DNA of 64,000 bases from Syncephalis fuscata (taxonomy: Eukaryota; Zoopagomycota; Zoopagomycetes; Zoopagales; Piptocephalidaceae). A program made the translations under genes and the position numbers. Below the pieces are notes generated by a model that saw nothing but the letters and a program-made list of their open reading frames with translations, did not search any database and was not told the DNA's origin. Below are positions 1-11,150 of this stretch, piece after piece. The stretch covers positions 124,001 through 188,000 of the forward strand of contig JAHLTZ010000032.1 in the NCBI GenBank assembly GCA_025786725.1, written 5' to 3'. Numbering within the stretch: position 1 is the first letter of the stretch; every line of letters begins with the position of its first letter.

Positions 1-15
1 TTAACATTATTCATC

Positions 16-826
16 ATGAAATCAACTACTGGCTTTGTCATTTCTGCAATGATTGGCGTATCATCGTTTTTAGTCAATGCTATTCCATACCAAATTGCAA
101 CTTACCACCAATAACATGAATATTAATGGCAATAGTGGTACATATCCAAATTACAATTCAGTGGCGGCATTAATAGCCTTACTGGCTCTACAGTTGCTAC
201 CAATGCAGCTATGACGACGGGATATAACAATCCACTGGATAATTCCATGATGTACAGCGCAGGTGCTGTAAATGGTGTGCAAGATTACAATACGCAAGGT
301 TACAATACACAAGGTTACAATACGCAAAATATTGGCATGAATAGTATAGGAAATAATCTTAATTATATAGACTTGTCCTCATCTTTGTAGGTTTAAGTAA
401 AGCGATAACTTAGATTTACACTTTAATATATTTTTAAATTAATTTAGGCTAAATTCTAATGGCTTGGCTACCAATGCTAACATGGGCGGAAACTTGCCTT
501 TTGGCGCTACTTCAGACACAAGTGCATTTGGTATTGGAGGCACAGGCACATCTACCATTGGAGGCACAAATGCATTTGGTATTGGAAGTGCTGGTACATC
601 TAAACTGGGGCACAAATGCATTTGGTACTGTAGGCACAGCCTCGCCTACTACTGGAAACACAAATGCATTTGGTACTGTAGGCACTGGCTCATCTACTAC
701 TGAAAACAAAGGCACCGATTATCGCTCACTTTTGAATCATATAACTGCTGGCAGCTCGAATTCAAACGCTAATTCTAATCATGCTGGAACTACCGCTGGT
801 ACCAGTAATTTGCATTCCGGTTTTTA
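16..826 (+). CDS. Secreted low-complexity repeat protein, frame-broken
   Basis: An ATG at 16 opens a signal peptide (MKSTTGFVISAMIGVSSFLV, then NAIP), followed by Asn/Tyr/Gln-rich sequence with three NTQGY-type repeats and then GTNAFG(I/T)-type Gly/Thr repeats up to a stop near 826. The reading frame changes near 112, near 160 and near 605. An intron at about 387-447 (GTAGGT...TTTAG) joins the first repeat block to the second in frame. The N-terminus resembles that of the minus-strand gene at 32.2-33.5 kb (MKST start, hydrophobic core, A-I-P after the likely cleavage point), so the two look like members of one family. No enzymatic domain is visible; a cell-surface or extracellular structural role is inference. 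It could be a real pseudogene, but similar breaks in conserved genes of this window suggest sequence errors. Confidence 0.5.
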
Positions 827-1226
827 ATACTTTTGAAATGTCCAGCAATAAGCCAACTTAAACATATGGATAAGATCTGTTTGATTTTATTTAGTAGTAT
901 CAATTATTCGGTTATTTTGCGTTTACGCACTTTACACAATTATAATAGTTGAAATCATTCATATGATTATTTTAATTTTACGTGTATACGTAAAATAGCT
1001 ATATGTTTAATCAACTTTTACTAAATAATAAAGAATAGCAGTTTTTTTAAATAACTAATAATGGCATAGTTTACATGTTTAAACATTGTAAAAATATAGC
1101 CTAGCCAGCTCAATAAAACACATTTAAATATGTTATAGTTGCAGTATTGTTTAATAATAGCAATGAGTGGGTTTGAAATCGTCCATTTGTACTTTGATTA
1201 TTTTTTATTTTTTATTTTTAGTGATC
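827..1226. other. Intergenic AT-rich stretch
   Basis: About 400 bases of A/T-rich sequence between the repeat-protein gene and RIX1. I see no coding segment, RNA gene or repeat. A T-rich tract just before the next ATG could be leader sequence or the end of a 5' UTR intron (TTTTTAG at 1215-1221). Confidence 0.6.
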
Positions 1227-4024
1227 ATGACCACACTTGCTTCAGAACAGACGACAGCTGCTGCCACAGCTGAACGTGACGCTGTTGCAGCAGGAACGCA
1301 ACTGGAGGCGCTGATAGCAAGTTATCTGCTCGACGAACGTACCGCAGAGTACCGCGTTGCTTTTATTAGCGAGCTTTTAGAAAGCAATGCATTGTTGCGG
1401 CGTTGTAGTGGGGAAACCAATGGCTCCAAAGTGCCTAGTGCTGCACTGGCTAAATGGTGCCTACGCGTCAGTGCACTACTGCAGTCAAAGATAGACGGTA
1501 CTAGGCTTGCGGGTATCCATTTAGTACGTCTTACAGTACGACAAGGTGTGCGGCTTGAAGCAAAGCAGGCCAAACTGTGGACCACCTTGCTAATGGCGCA
1601 ACTTAATGTAAGTATAGTGGCAGTTGAAAGCTAGCTAGTTATAGAAATAGTACTATTGAATGGTATACTAATTTTATTGGTAGACATTGGTACAACAGCA
1701 GCAACAGCAGCAGCAGCAAGGATTACAAATACGCAACGTAGCCAGTACTATACTGGAATTATTGCTGGTTTGTGTGGACATGACTGAACTACACAAAGAA
1801 CTAGTAACGCCACACGCATCAAAGTTTTGTGCACAAATGCTGATTTTTGCCGAAAATGTTGATGTATTTGTAAGTTGGAGCCAGTTAGCTGATTCACGCA
1901 ATTAACAACAGATGATGTGTAGCCATTTGTATTGGAAACAATTGCAGAAGTAGCACGACATTTCCCGGGACCGGCAAAATCGACCTGTGAACGTGCAGCA
2001 CGTTTATGTCTAAGTCAGATTGATCAAGAAAGTCTAGGAACTACAGAGTTACGAAAGCGAGCGGCCCGCTGTTTTCCGTCACTTTTAATAGCTAGTGGAC
2101 GCGTTGCTGATGAAGCAGATACATGGGCAAGTGTAGCGCGGCAGATTGCCGGTGCTGTTGAAGATGCATTGAATTTATTAACAGGAAAACCAATAGGCAA
2201 GTAGCTATATCATTAATTAGTTATCTAAACTAATCGTATACACGTAGAACATAACCGACAGCCAACACAGCTAGCACTACCAGCAATAGCCGATGATTAT
2301 CCGACTCGTATACCAGCAGCTATGCAATGTATCCGTTTCTTCCTCGACTGTTTAGCAGATATGCAAAGGTAAATATAAGCATTATGCATTTTATTAGACT
2401 ATAATGTATTTGTACAATAGCCGACCACGTACTGCCCCGGTTGAAGTCCCGCTTGATTGTTGGCTACAGTTAGGCCGTCGCTTAGTTAGCACGGATGCAG
2501 CGCTAGAAGGCCAACAGATCGATTGGCAGGAACGGCAGATGATTGCCAGTGTCTATTCATCGTTATCGGTTTTATCCTGTCGTTTGGTTGGTCATCTTAT
2601 TATATCGTAAGTATGATTTACTAAATAACAGGCGCTCACAAGTATTGCTAGATTCAAACAGCTCATGCTACCGTATATTGATCAACTGGCGACAATACTA
2701 TTGCGTACATTAACTCGTACGAATGACAGGTATAGATTAATGACTGGATTTATTACATATACGCTAATACAGCCCAATTGATTGTAGCCGTGGCCGACTT
2801 GCTGCTTATAAAACATGCCGACTAGCCTTAACAACATTTGGAGTTAATGCAGGTCAATTACTCGGTACTAAACTGATTAGTAGCGTACAACAGGATGTAG
2901 ACAAGTATCAACAGACTATTGCTACGATAAACAGCTTGGTTGAAGGATCGTTGGATGCACGGTCCAGCTATGCTATGACACGTGATCATCCACGACGTGT
3001 ATATGCTACAAGATCAAAACATGATACTTTATTTATGCGAAGCTGTCAATCCGGCTTAGACGCACTGCATGCATTATTAATGACCAGTGGCTGTTTATTA
3101 AGCACAGACACGCGACAACAACTTGATATGATACTATTTAATCAAGCGCTGGCCAATAATACTGCTTCGTTATTTATGGCTCATGGTGGCAGCGGAATGC
3201 GAGCAGCACATCTAAATCATGCTGCATTAAATCGCGTTACCGCCAGTGCCCAAGCCTGTCTATCCGCGTCATTATGCTCCCCATATGACAGCGTCCAAGC
3301 CAATGTACTATCATGTGCAACATCTCTATTTACTCATGGTCGAAATGCCGTACATGCATCAGTAAGTCGTACTGCATTAATACTAACCACCTGTTAATTC
3401 GTTATTTGTAGATACGCGATGCATCAAGACAAGGTGCTCATCAGTGTGCCCTTTTAGTCCAGCCGCGTCTACCGCCACTAATGCGCCCTACTATCTCTAC
3501 CACCAATAATGCTGGTGCGATGTCCAATCCAATGAATACAAAGCCAATTGAAGAGATTATGGCCATGACCACTGCCTATGACCAACTACCTAGTCTAACC
3601 AATTCATCAACGCTAATGACGGCTGATATACATCCATTGGCCAATGCTATGCAAATGGATATTTTCACTAATGGACCGACTGAAATATCCACCGCCACCA
3701 TAACAAGTTCCAAGAAACGACCATTAGATGAATCGGCCTCAATGGAATCAGAACAGATTTCTATAACAGAACAACATAAAGAACGTAAAGTGCTTGATGA
3801 AGCAACAGCCACCACCACCACACCACTACCACTATTACCAATACTTTAACTACACACAAAATAGTATTAATACCGCTAATAGCGATAACAATAATAGTAG
3901 TGTAACTACTAAATCATTAATAACTTCAGATAATCATTTAAACACGGCAAATCATCAAGAAGATGAAGATGAAGATGCAGCCATTCCCGATATTTGTTTT
4001 GATTCAGATAGTGACAATGAATAA
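1227..4024 (+). CDS. RIX1: Pre-rRNA-processing protein Rix1/PELP1 family
   Basis: This gene encodes a Rix1/PELP1-type scaffold; in the known family it works with Ipi1 and Ipi3 in ITS2 processing and late 60S maturation in the nucleus. Exons read as 1227-1607, 1684-1869, 1923-2196, 2248-2368, 2421-2606, 2652-2729, 2788-3361 and 3412-4024. The N-terminal two thirds is an alpha-helical repeat region with R/L/W-rich helices (for example LAKWCLRVSALLQSKIDGTR). The C-terminus ends in an acidic tail (EDEDEDAAIP..DSDSDNE), as is typical of the family. A poly-Gln run opens exon 2. The third intron appears to use a GC donor (GCAAGT at 2197). The frame breaks once between about 3790 and 3850, inside a Thr/Pro/His low-complexity segment. 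The ATG at 1227 was chosen as the first ATG in frame. Family assignment rests on architecture and remembered similarity. Confidence 0.75.
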
Positions 4025-4287
4025 ATGATGACTATTATTGTGTCATGAATAACTATGTAGTTACATTAGCTTAGTCAAATGTATTTAATTAATTTTAATG
4101 AAATAGTATTTGTTTTTTAAAATGTGTGTGTTTTATTTCTAATCTATACATTAGTTACTATTATTTAATTAAATAATAATTACAGCAATTACAATTATTA
4201 TGACACACACACAAACACTCGTGCATAGTTTCTGTTACTCATCCTTTTTTGCTGTTGATTTGCTTGTTAGAATCACTGCAACTCGTC

Positions 4288-6472
4288 ATGTCAAAACGTG
4301 TAGCGGATCATCAACTGACAAATCTTAATCAGCACGATACAAACAACGATACACGCATGGAGGTATGTCAATGACCATATGGTTGTGATCCATAGTAGAT
4401 TCATATTTATATAGGGCAATTTTCAACGAGCAAACGCCGATCAAATGTCAGGACGACAGTAAGTAATATTACAATAACGTGTATTGTTTATTCAGTATTA
4501 TGACAATAGAATTGCCCGACCTCGTCAACGACGTGGCGTAGGTGGCGGTGCCTCAAGAGGTATGATGGGCGGTGGTGCTGGTAGTAGCACACCTGCATCG
4601 CCATTTACTGGATTTAACTTTGGAGCAGCTAGCAGCAATGCAATGACGCCTACAAACAGTAATGCAGGCAATATATTTGGCAGTGGCATGTCTACCATGA
4701 ATAACGCGCCCAATGCACCAGTATTTGGACAGTCTTCTAACACTAGCACTAATATTAATAATACGGGTGGCATGGGTGGACCAGGATTTGCACCAGCAGC
4801 ACCTAGTTCGGCATTTTCATTTTCATTTGGTGGACCGTCAGGATCAACGGCAAATACATCGGCCAGTAATATATTTGGTACAGGCACTGCACCTACACCA
4901 GCCGCTATATTTGGCCAACCATCGACCCTTGCACCAACACAAGCGACTGGTGGATTTGGATCGGCCATGTCGAGTGATACTAATTCAATGGATACTGGAT
5001 TTGGTGGATTTGGACAAGCAGCGGCAAATGCAACTCAATCAGCAGTTACAGCAAGTAGTAATCCATTAGGTGGTGGTTTCAATTTCGGTATGACAGCCAG
5101 TAATAATGGTAATAATACGGCAACAGAATCAACATTTGGTCAACCAATGTCGGCAGAGAAAACGAGTCAACCAGCATTTGGTGGATTTCATCTGCCACCA
5201 CCACCACCAATACAAGTGCAGGTGGATTTAACTTTGGATCTACTGGTAAGTTGTATTTAATTATCAAATAGTACAGATAGCTGAATAGCTATAATTAGGT
5301 AATCCATTTGCCCTACACCAAAGGACAGTAATACAACAACTGGTATTGCTCCTAGTGGAGGATTTACATTTGGAATGAGCAAGCCACCGACTGCAGGTGG
5401 ATTTACCTTTGGCTCTACTACTACTACTACTACCACAGCCTCTACCGATAAACCGGCCAATCCATTTGCACTGCCAACTACATCTACACCTGGTCCGGCA
5501 GCTGATAAACCGGCAACTAGTGGTGGATTCTCGTTTGGTTTATCGGCCAATACAGCTAATACTGCAATAAATCCACTTGAACAAACAGGCGCTGAAACTA
5601 AAAAGTTTTCTGGATTTGTATTTGGATCAACACCATCTAAATCATTGGAAAGCGAACCAAATAGTCAAAAGAAGGCATTAACTGGACGTGGCTTTTCATT
5701 TGATCCATCTGCTACCAATGCTGCTAATACTGTTAATAGTTCAACTACTAGTACAACTACGAGTTCATCACTCTTTAGCTTTGCGCCAGCAGCGGATAAA
5801 GATACATCTAGTGTACCTAAGCCATTCACATTTGGTTCATCTAATCCAGTTGCAACAACCGATAAACCAAAAGAGACTATATCATTTGGTAGTGCAGCTA
5901 CTACCGTTGCTCCAACTACACCAGCAGCAGCAGCAGCAGCAACACCAACGCCAACTAGTACCGATAGTAATACTGGATTCTCATTCAAGCCCAGTACATT
6001 ATTTGGTACACCATCTACAACTACAAGTACAACTACGAGTACAACAAGTACTGTTGCTACTAATGATAAACCATTTGGTGTTTCAGTACCGGCATTTAAA
6101 CCACCCACCATTACCAATGTTGATACATCAAAGCAGCCATTAATTAAAACAGATAATAAACAAGAAGATAAGGAAAAGACTGAAGAAGTAAAGAAGACAT
6201 CTATGGGATTTGGTACAGTATCTGCACCATTAACCTTTAATATTCCTACAACAAAATTATCAACTGATACAACAACAACAGATACGGATAACATAGATGA
6301 AAAAGATCTGGAGCGTTATTATATGGAATTACGTGGATTAAATCTATCCTTCCTTGAACACATTCAATCAAGTATGAATAAGGATCCATTTATGGATCTC
6401 ACAGATGCTTGGACTATTTACCAAAAACATCGTCGTCTTATTGACTCATCTCATAATACATCGACAAGTTAG
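4288..6472 (+). CDS. NUP2: FG-repeat nucleoporin, Nup50/Nup2 family
   Basis: The N-terminus MSKRVADHQLTNLN followed by the exon reading GNFQRANADQMSGRQ-IARPRQRR matches the importin-alpha-binding N-terminal motif of Nup50/Nup2 (K/R-R-x-A-x-x-x-L-T ... basic KAKRR-like cluster). It is followed by about 500 residues of FG/GGF repeats rich in Ser, Thr, Asn and Pro. The end (DLERYYMELRGLNLSFLEHI) matches the conserved segment after the FG region of Nup50. No Ran-binding domain follows before the stop, so this form is shorter than yeast Nup2 or human NUP50. Exons are 4288-4362, 4415-4458, 4510-5248 and about 5299-6472. The frame is broken near 5185 (a TTT run) and near 5320, both in repeat sequence. 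The protein acts in the nuclear basket, where it helps release import cargo. Confidence 0.75.
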
Positions 6473-6499
6473 TTATTGTTTCTATGATTTTCTTCTATT

Positions 6500-6535
<36 letters not shown>

Positions 6536-6637
6536 TTCCACTACTTCTTTTACTTTCTTCTGTTTCTCAAATAAAGTAATGAGTTTATTTGTCCATTCGT
6601 TTAATAAAATGACTGATTAATCACCAGTTCAAAGGTA

Positions 6638-8205
6638 TTAAGCACATTTCTGAATGCCTTGAATAGTGGCTACCTTTTGTTCTGGCGTATCGGCAAAGAA
6701 GAAGAATGGTTCAGCGGCTGTTTAAACTCACCTTGAAACTATTAGGAATAAGTACTTCTTCTTGAGCATCGGCGACTGATTAATAATACCGCCCATTTCT
6801 AGACTGGCTACAGGTAATTTATCCTAATAAATAAGAATAAGCAATAGTTACGCATTGATCATTAATGTATTACCGTTTCATCGCGATACAAGAACATTGT
6901 CTTGCTCTTAATGACAAAGTAGCGACGTTTCCAGATCTATTGTATAATGTAAATAAATGGTTAATAAAATATTTACTATTATTATTACGATTAATTAATA
7001 GCTAATTACTTACGTAACAGCCACCGCCTTGTACGGTAATATAACCAGATAGTTGATCACCCTATAGAAATGATAAACTGTATAAATACGATAATTGTTA
7101 TTAATTAAACAAATAAACAAACCTTATTTGATTTATCGGCTTGTAGCATCTTTTGTTGAAGTTGTTCACGGCGTTGTCGTTCGGCTTCTTCAGCTAGCTT
7201 TCTCTGCTTCTCCGCCTCTTGATCCTCAATCTCCTCTTGAGTGGCAACAGCGGTTATCGTGGTGCGGGCCTGAGCACTGCCATTGGACACAGGTGGCGAT
7301 GCCGACTTAGCCGATACGGCCGGTGCATCAGCTGATTCAGGTAGAGCAGGGGGTGGATTTGATGGTGGAGGCGATGAAGCGGGCGGTGCCATAGCTGGTT
7401 CCGTATCAGATTCGGCCGCCGCTGATTCCGATTCGAGTTCAGGATCTGCTTCATCGTCAAGATCAGATTCAGGTGTGGCCGCTTCTACAACCGGTATTGG
7501 TACGGATGGTGAGGCAGGTGCTGTCGCAGTAGGTGATGTAGCATCGCTTGACAATTGACGTAATCGAACTCGAATGCCCGTTTCACTTAACTCGCCCTTG
7601 GATGAAGCGGGTATTTGTAAAGAACTCTAATTAAAGTAATAACTGTTTAATAAATTCCTTTTTGTAATTCTAGTTGTTGTATTCACCTTAAACATGCTGT
7701 TCACTGTACGGCCATGAACCAATGCACGTGCTGTATAATTAAATATTAGTATAATGGTGCTTATAATGATACTAATGATTTATTGCTGTTATAACCTACC
7801 ACGACGAACACCACTATATTATATTATATTATATTACATTAATCAATATTTACACTATTATTGTTGTTGTTACCATCAACTTACCTAACTTGTTCATTCA
7901 TATAAGTGAATAATACAACATGTTCATCGATTCTGACAAAGCCATAAAGCACTTCATCGGATAAATGCTGATGCAATTCTTCTAAGCCACCAGCACCTTG
8001 ATGATAAAGCGTAATAACATCGCGTGTATCACGATAGCCCATAATCATCCTATATAATACCATATTGAACAGTATACTAGTTAGTGACTAGCCATAACAA
8101 CAATAATAACATAAACATAAATAATAACAACCAATTAGTATCGCCTCCATTGGCAATATCATCATACGCTTCGCTGATTTTAATATCAGTTAGATCGCAA
8201 GACAT
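6638..8205 (-). CDS. ADF-H (coactosin-like) plus PH domain protein
   Basis: Exons on the minus strand are 8205-8132, 8049-7885, 7813-7800 (a 14-nt micro-exon), 7730-7687, 7626-7123, 7061-7014, 6936-6874 and 6823-6638. Residues 1-130 form an actin-depolymerising-factor-homology domain of the coactosin type (W-x-I-x-GYRDTRDVITLYHQGAGG, then EVLYGFVRID and NEQVSGVRRARALV). A Pro/Ala/Ser/Glu-rich linker follows, with a short Glu/Arg/Gln coiled coil (EIEDQEAEKQRKLAEEAERQ). The C-terminus is a PH domain (GYITVQGGG, WKRRYFVIKSKTMFLYRDE, NSFKVSLN, PFFFFADTPEQ). Known ADF-H proteins bind F-actin; PH domains bind phosphoinositides, so a membrane-cortex actin linker is inferred. The first intron has an unusual GTTGTT donor. 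The PH-coding exon has two single-base frame breaks, near 6773 and 6728. Confidence 0.7.
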
Positions 8206-11150
8206 CTTAAAGTAAATAAGGTAGTTTCTGTTGAATTACAAAAGTTGTTGTTGAATATAAACGAGCAGGAGGTATTAGAAGGACGAAGACGAAGACACGA
8301 CGAGAATTGATGATGTATGCCAGTAGATATAGACACGTTACAAGTTTTGAGGTCTACGGCCCAAGGAGGTGTACGCGTGTACTCTACAGGAACGATGATT
8401 GGCCTACTATGAGTTCCCATACAAGGCAATCTCCCCCCGAAATTAGTAGTCGTTTTCTATTCATCAATAACGACATACCATTGATACTACATCCATTTAG
8501 AAAGAATTGGTATATGTAACCAATAGTTATAAGCAATAAAATAGCAATAATAACAAACATATTAATTAAGTTAAAAGAATAAAGCTTTGATTTATAGATA
8601 TAAAAATATAGAATATACAAAAAAGTTGAATCTAATATCAATTATCCTACTTTTTTATAGATTGCTATCTAAAAGTATATTAAACTAACCGACTTGACTA
8701 CTATTAAATACTAGCTTTATTAGTTCAAATCTATTAAGTCTATATTTAAAGTCTTATAGTTTACATTTATGTTATTTATACTATATTCTTTATAGTCCAG
8801 CAATAGCGTTTATATTAATAGCAAGTGTAACTTTGTTATTAGTACGACGTCAATTAATATAAATTCATTAATATCCGTTATAACTAAGCTAATCATAAAG
8901 GCTATAATCAATAGTAAAGGATAGCTATAGAATGATAATCATGTTATCCATTTACTAATATAAATAAATAAAACAAGAATAACAGTATTGATTAATAAAG
9001 ATTGCTCGGCAGAATATAATACAATATAAATGATATTACTTTTAAACTAGATAATATTCATTCTATTATACTAGACTAACTAGATTGGCACCCATTTTTA
9101 TTAATAGACATCATGTCATGCAGTATTTCTACACCAATCAGCAATGACAAACCGGTATTTTGACCAATCAGTGCCCTAGTCTACATGAATAGATAGGCGA
9201 CATAATAGCGTGGAGTAGAAGTAACAGTAGAAACAATATAATATAGTCATCATTGAATATTGAATAACAACAACAATATAATTAGTAATAGTGTTATAAT
9301 TACTATAAACATATATAATGGATATTAATAGTTTATGTATACAAAGATGGAAAGGATTGGCCATGGTCGTACGTAAAGTGACCCATTATTGTCGGAGTAT
9401 TCATTACATTGTCATTGGAAAAAGAATTATTATTATTATAATAGCACTGGCAGTTCCCAGTATCATGTGGCACTTGCCTTTTATTTAAGTAAAATAAACC
9501 ATTACTAGTTTATCAATATTGCTGTTATTATTATTATTGTAAGTTGTTGTTATTTAATATAATGATTTTCTTTTATATTTTCACAGACATCCTATTGTAA
9601 ACACCCATTTCTCCGCTCTCCTTTTCACCTTTCAGGCTTTTACCACTAACACCACTACTACTACTATTATTGACACCATCCTTTCTCTTTCCCTATCTGT
9701 TCTCACTCATTTTCACTCGTTCTTTGATATCGCTCTTTCTTTTGTTGCCGTTGTCTTTGACTGCAGCCATAATTACTTACACTTGGCGTGTCCGTATTTA
9801 TAAACAAGCCATTTTTGTTCTATTAATAATATTGCGTTTACTTTTGGTTTCTGTTTCGACTTACACCTCTTATACACATACACACGCACATATATATATT
9901 ACTATACTTGTTCATTCTAGTTTCTGTGTATTTCGAGGTATATATTCGTAGTAAGTACACTATAGTCTAGTATATTCATCATCTACTCAATTACGCTACA
10001 ACTACGTTATAACTGTTTGCTATTACACGTTATCTACTTCAAGGTAGAACATCGGTGAATTCACTTGTTTTTCTACATTCTTGTATATTTTATTTCATTT
10101 GTATTTATCTTAGCGGCCAATAACTGTAACCAGCTATACTTGTCCTACCATGACTAGTGGCTAGTAGAATGTTGTTGTAATACAGTTAGTTGTTATTCTA
10201 CAGTGACAACTGTGCCTATTACCACACGTGGTGACGATAGAAAGTTACTTGAAGGTTTGGTTTACACGTGTGTTGCGGCGTATATAGTGTCGCTGTTATA
10301 GATACATATGTATAGATACATATATAGATATAGATATATAGATACCTTTCTATATACGCCCCTTTCCGCCTCTCCACGCCTACCTTTCAGTCCTTTCTTG
10401 TCCTTTCTTTCTTCCTTTGCTCACTTACTCGCCCACCACTCTCCTACTCATTTGCGTATACTTTCTTTGTTCTCTTGGCACGACCTATGGCAATAGTATT
10501 AACGTTTATCTTTATAGCAACAACGTAGACGGCCGTTGGAAAGTAAAAAGTATATTTGCAACAACTCCTACTATATACATTGTTGGACCGTGGTGTATCG
10601 ATACACATCTACTTTAGCTCTATAGCTACTATAAACAGAGTAATATTGATCACCAACGGGACATTAGAGCAATAAGCATAATCAGGAATACTATAATAAT
10701 CGACATTATCGATTATTATTGTTGTTGTTGTTGTTATTGGTAAACAACAACTTTTGGATTCTGATTGATAGCAACGACAGCGACGACAGGTGTGCAGATA
10801 TTTACATTTAATTATTAATTAGTGCAGCTGGTGATTCATAATAGCACATATTACAGTATACACGTTGAATTAAATATCAATCACAAGACTCACTATTAAT
10901 TGGCCATTACAACGGTTATTACACTTATTATTGCGACTATAATACAATAGACGCATAGATACACTGGTGTTGGTGTGGGCGTGAATACACGGGTGGGTGT
11001 ATGAACGTTTGTTTCTTTCCCGTGGCCGACCGGTCATCTGAACGGGATACCGAGTCGGCCCACCAATGTGAACCTAGGAAGAAGAAGGAAGGGAATGTTG
11101 TCAAGACAAAGAGCGCAATCTATTTCGTTAATTCAACCTCTTTAATCAAT
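8206..11150. other. Long gene-poor region upstream of RAX2
   Basis: Nearly 3 kb separate the ADF-H/PH gene from the RAX2 start. The first half is very A/T-rich. From about 9590 to 10480 it changes to pyrimidine-rich blocks (CTTTCTTTCTTCC-like tracts) and short ATAGATA repeats (10300-10345). I find no open frame with protein-like composition and no recognisable RNA gene. A long promoter/leader, or small unrecognised RNAs, are possible. An in-frame ATG at 11001 would extend RAX2 by 50 residues, but the ATG at 11151 starts a proper signal peptide. Confidence 0.5.

Noticed and set aside
459-715. Overlapping open frames on both strands in the first repeat gene
   Set aside because: They arise from the GTNAFG repeat read in other frames; only the Gly/Thr/Asn/Phe frame has a consistent repeat and links to the signal peptide.
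4525-6294. Long minus-strand frames opposite the FG nucleoporin
   Set aside because: They mirror low-complexity sequence of the plus strand and have Val/Pro/Leu-biased composition, no start context or splice logic.
6725-6742. A 14-nt intron (GTGAGTTTAAACAG) in the PH-coding exon
   Set aside because: It is too short to be spliced; the residues read through it (NSFKVSLN) fit the PH fold, so a one-base indel afterwards is the better explanation.
9670-9951. A hydrophobic 93-codon frame upstream of RAX2
   Set aside because: It begins with a non-ATG codon, and its Leu/Phe/Thr content follows from CT-rich DNA.
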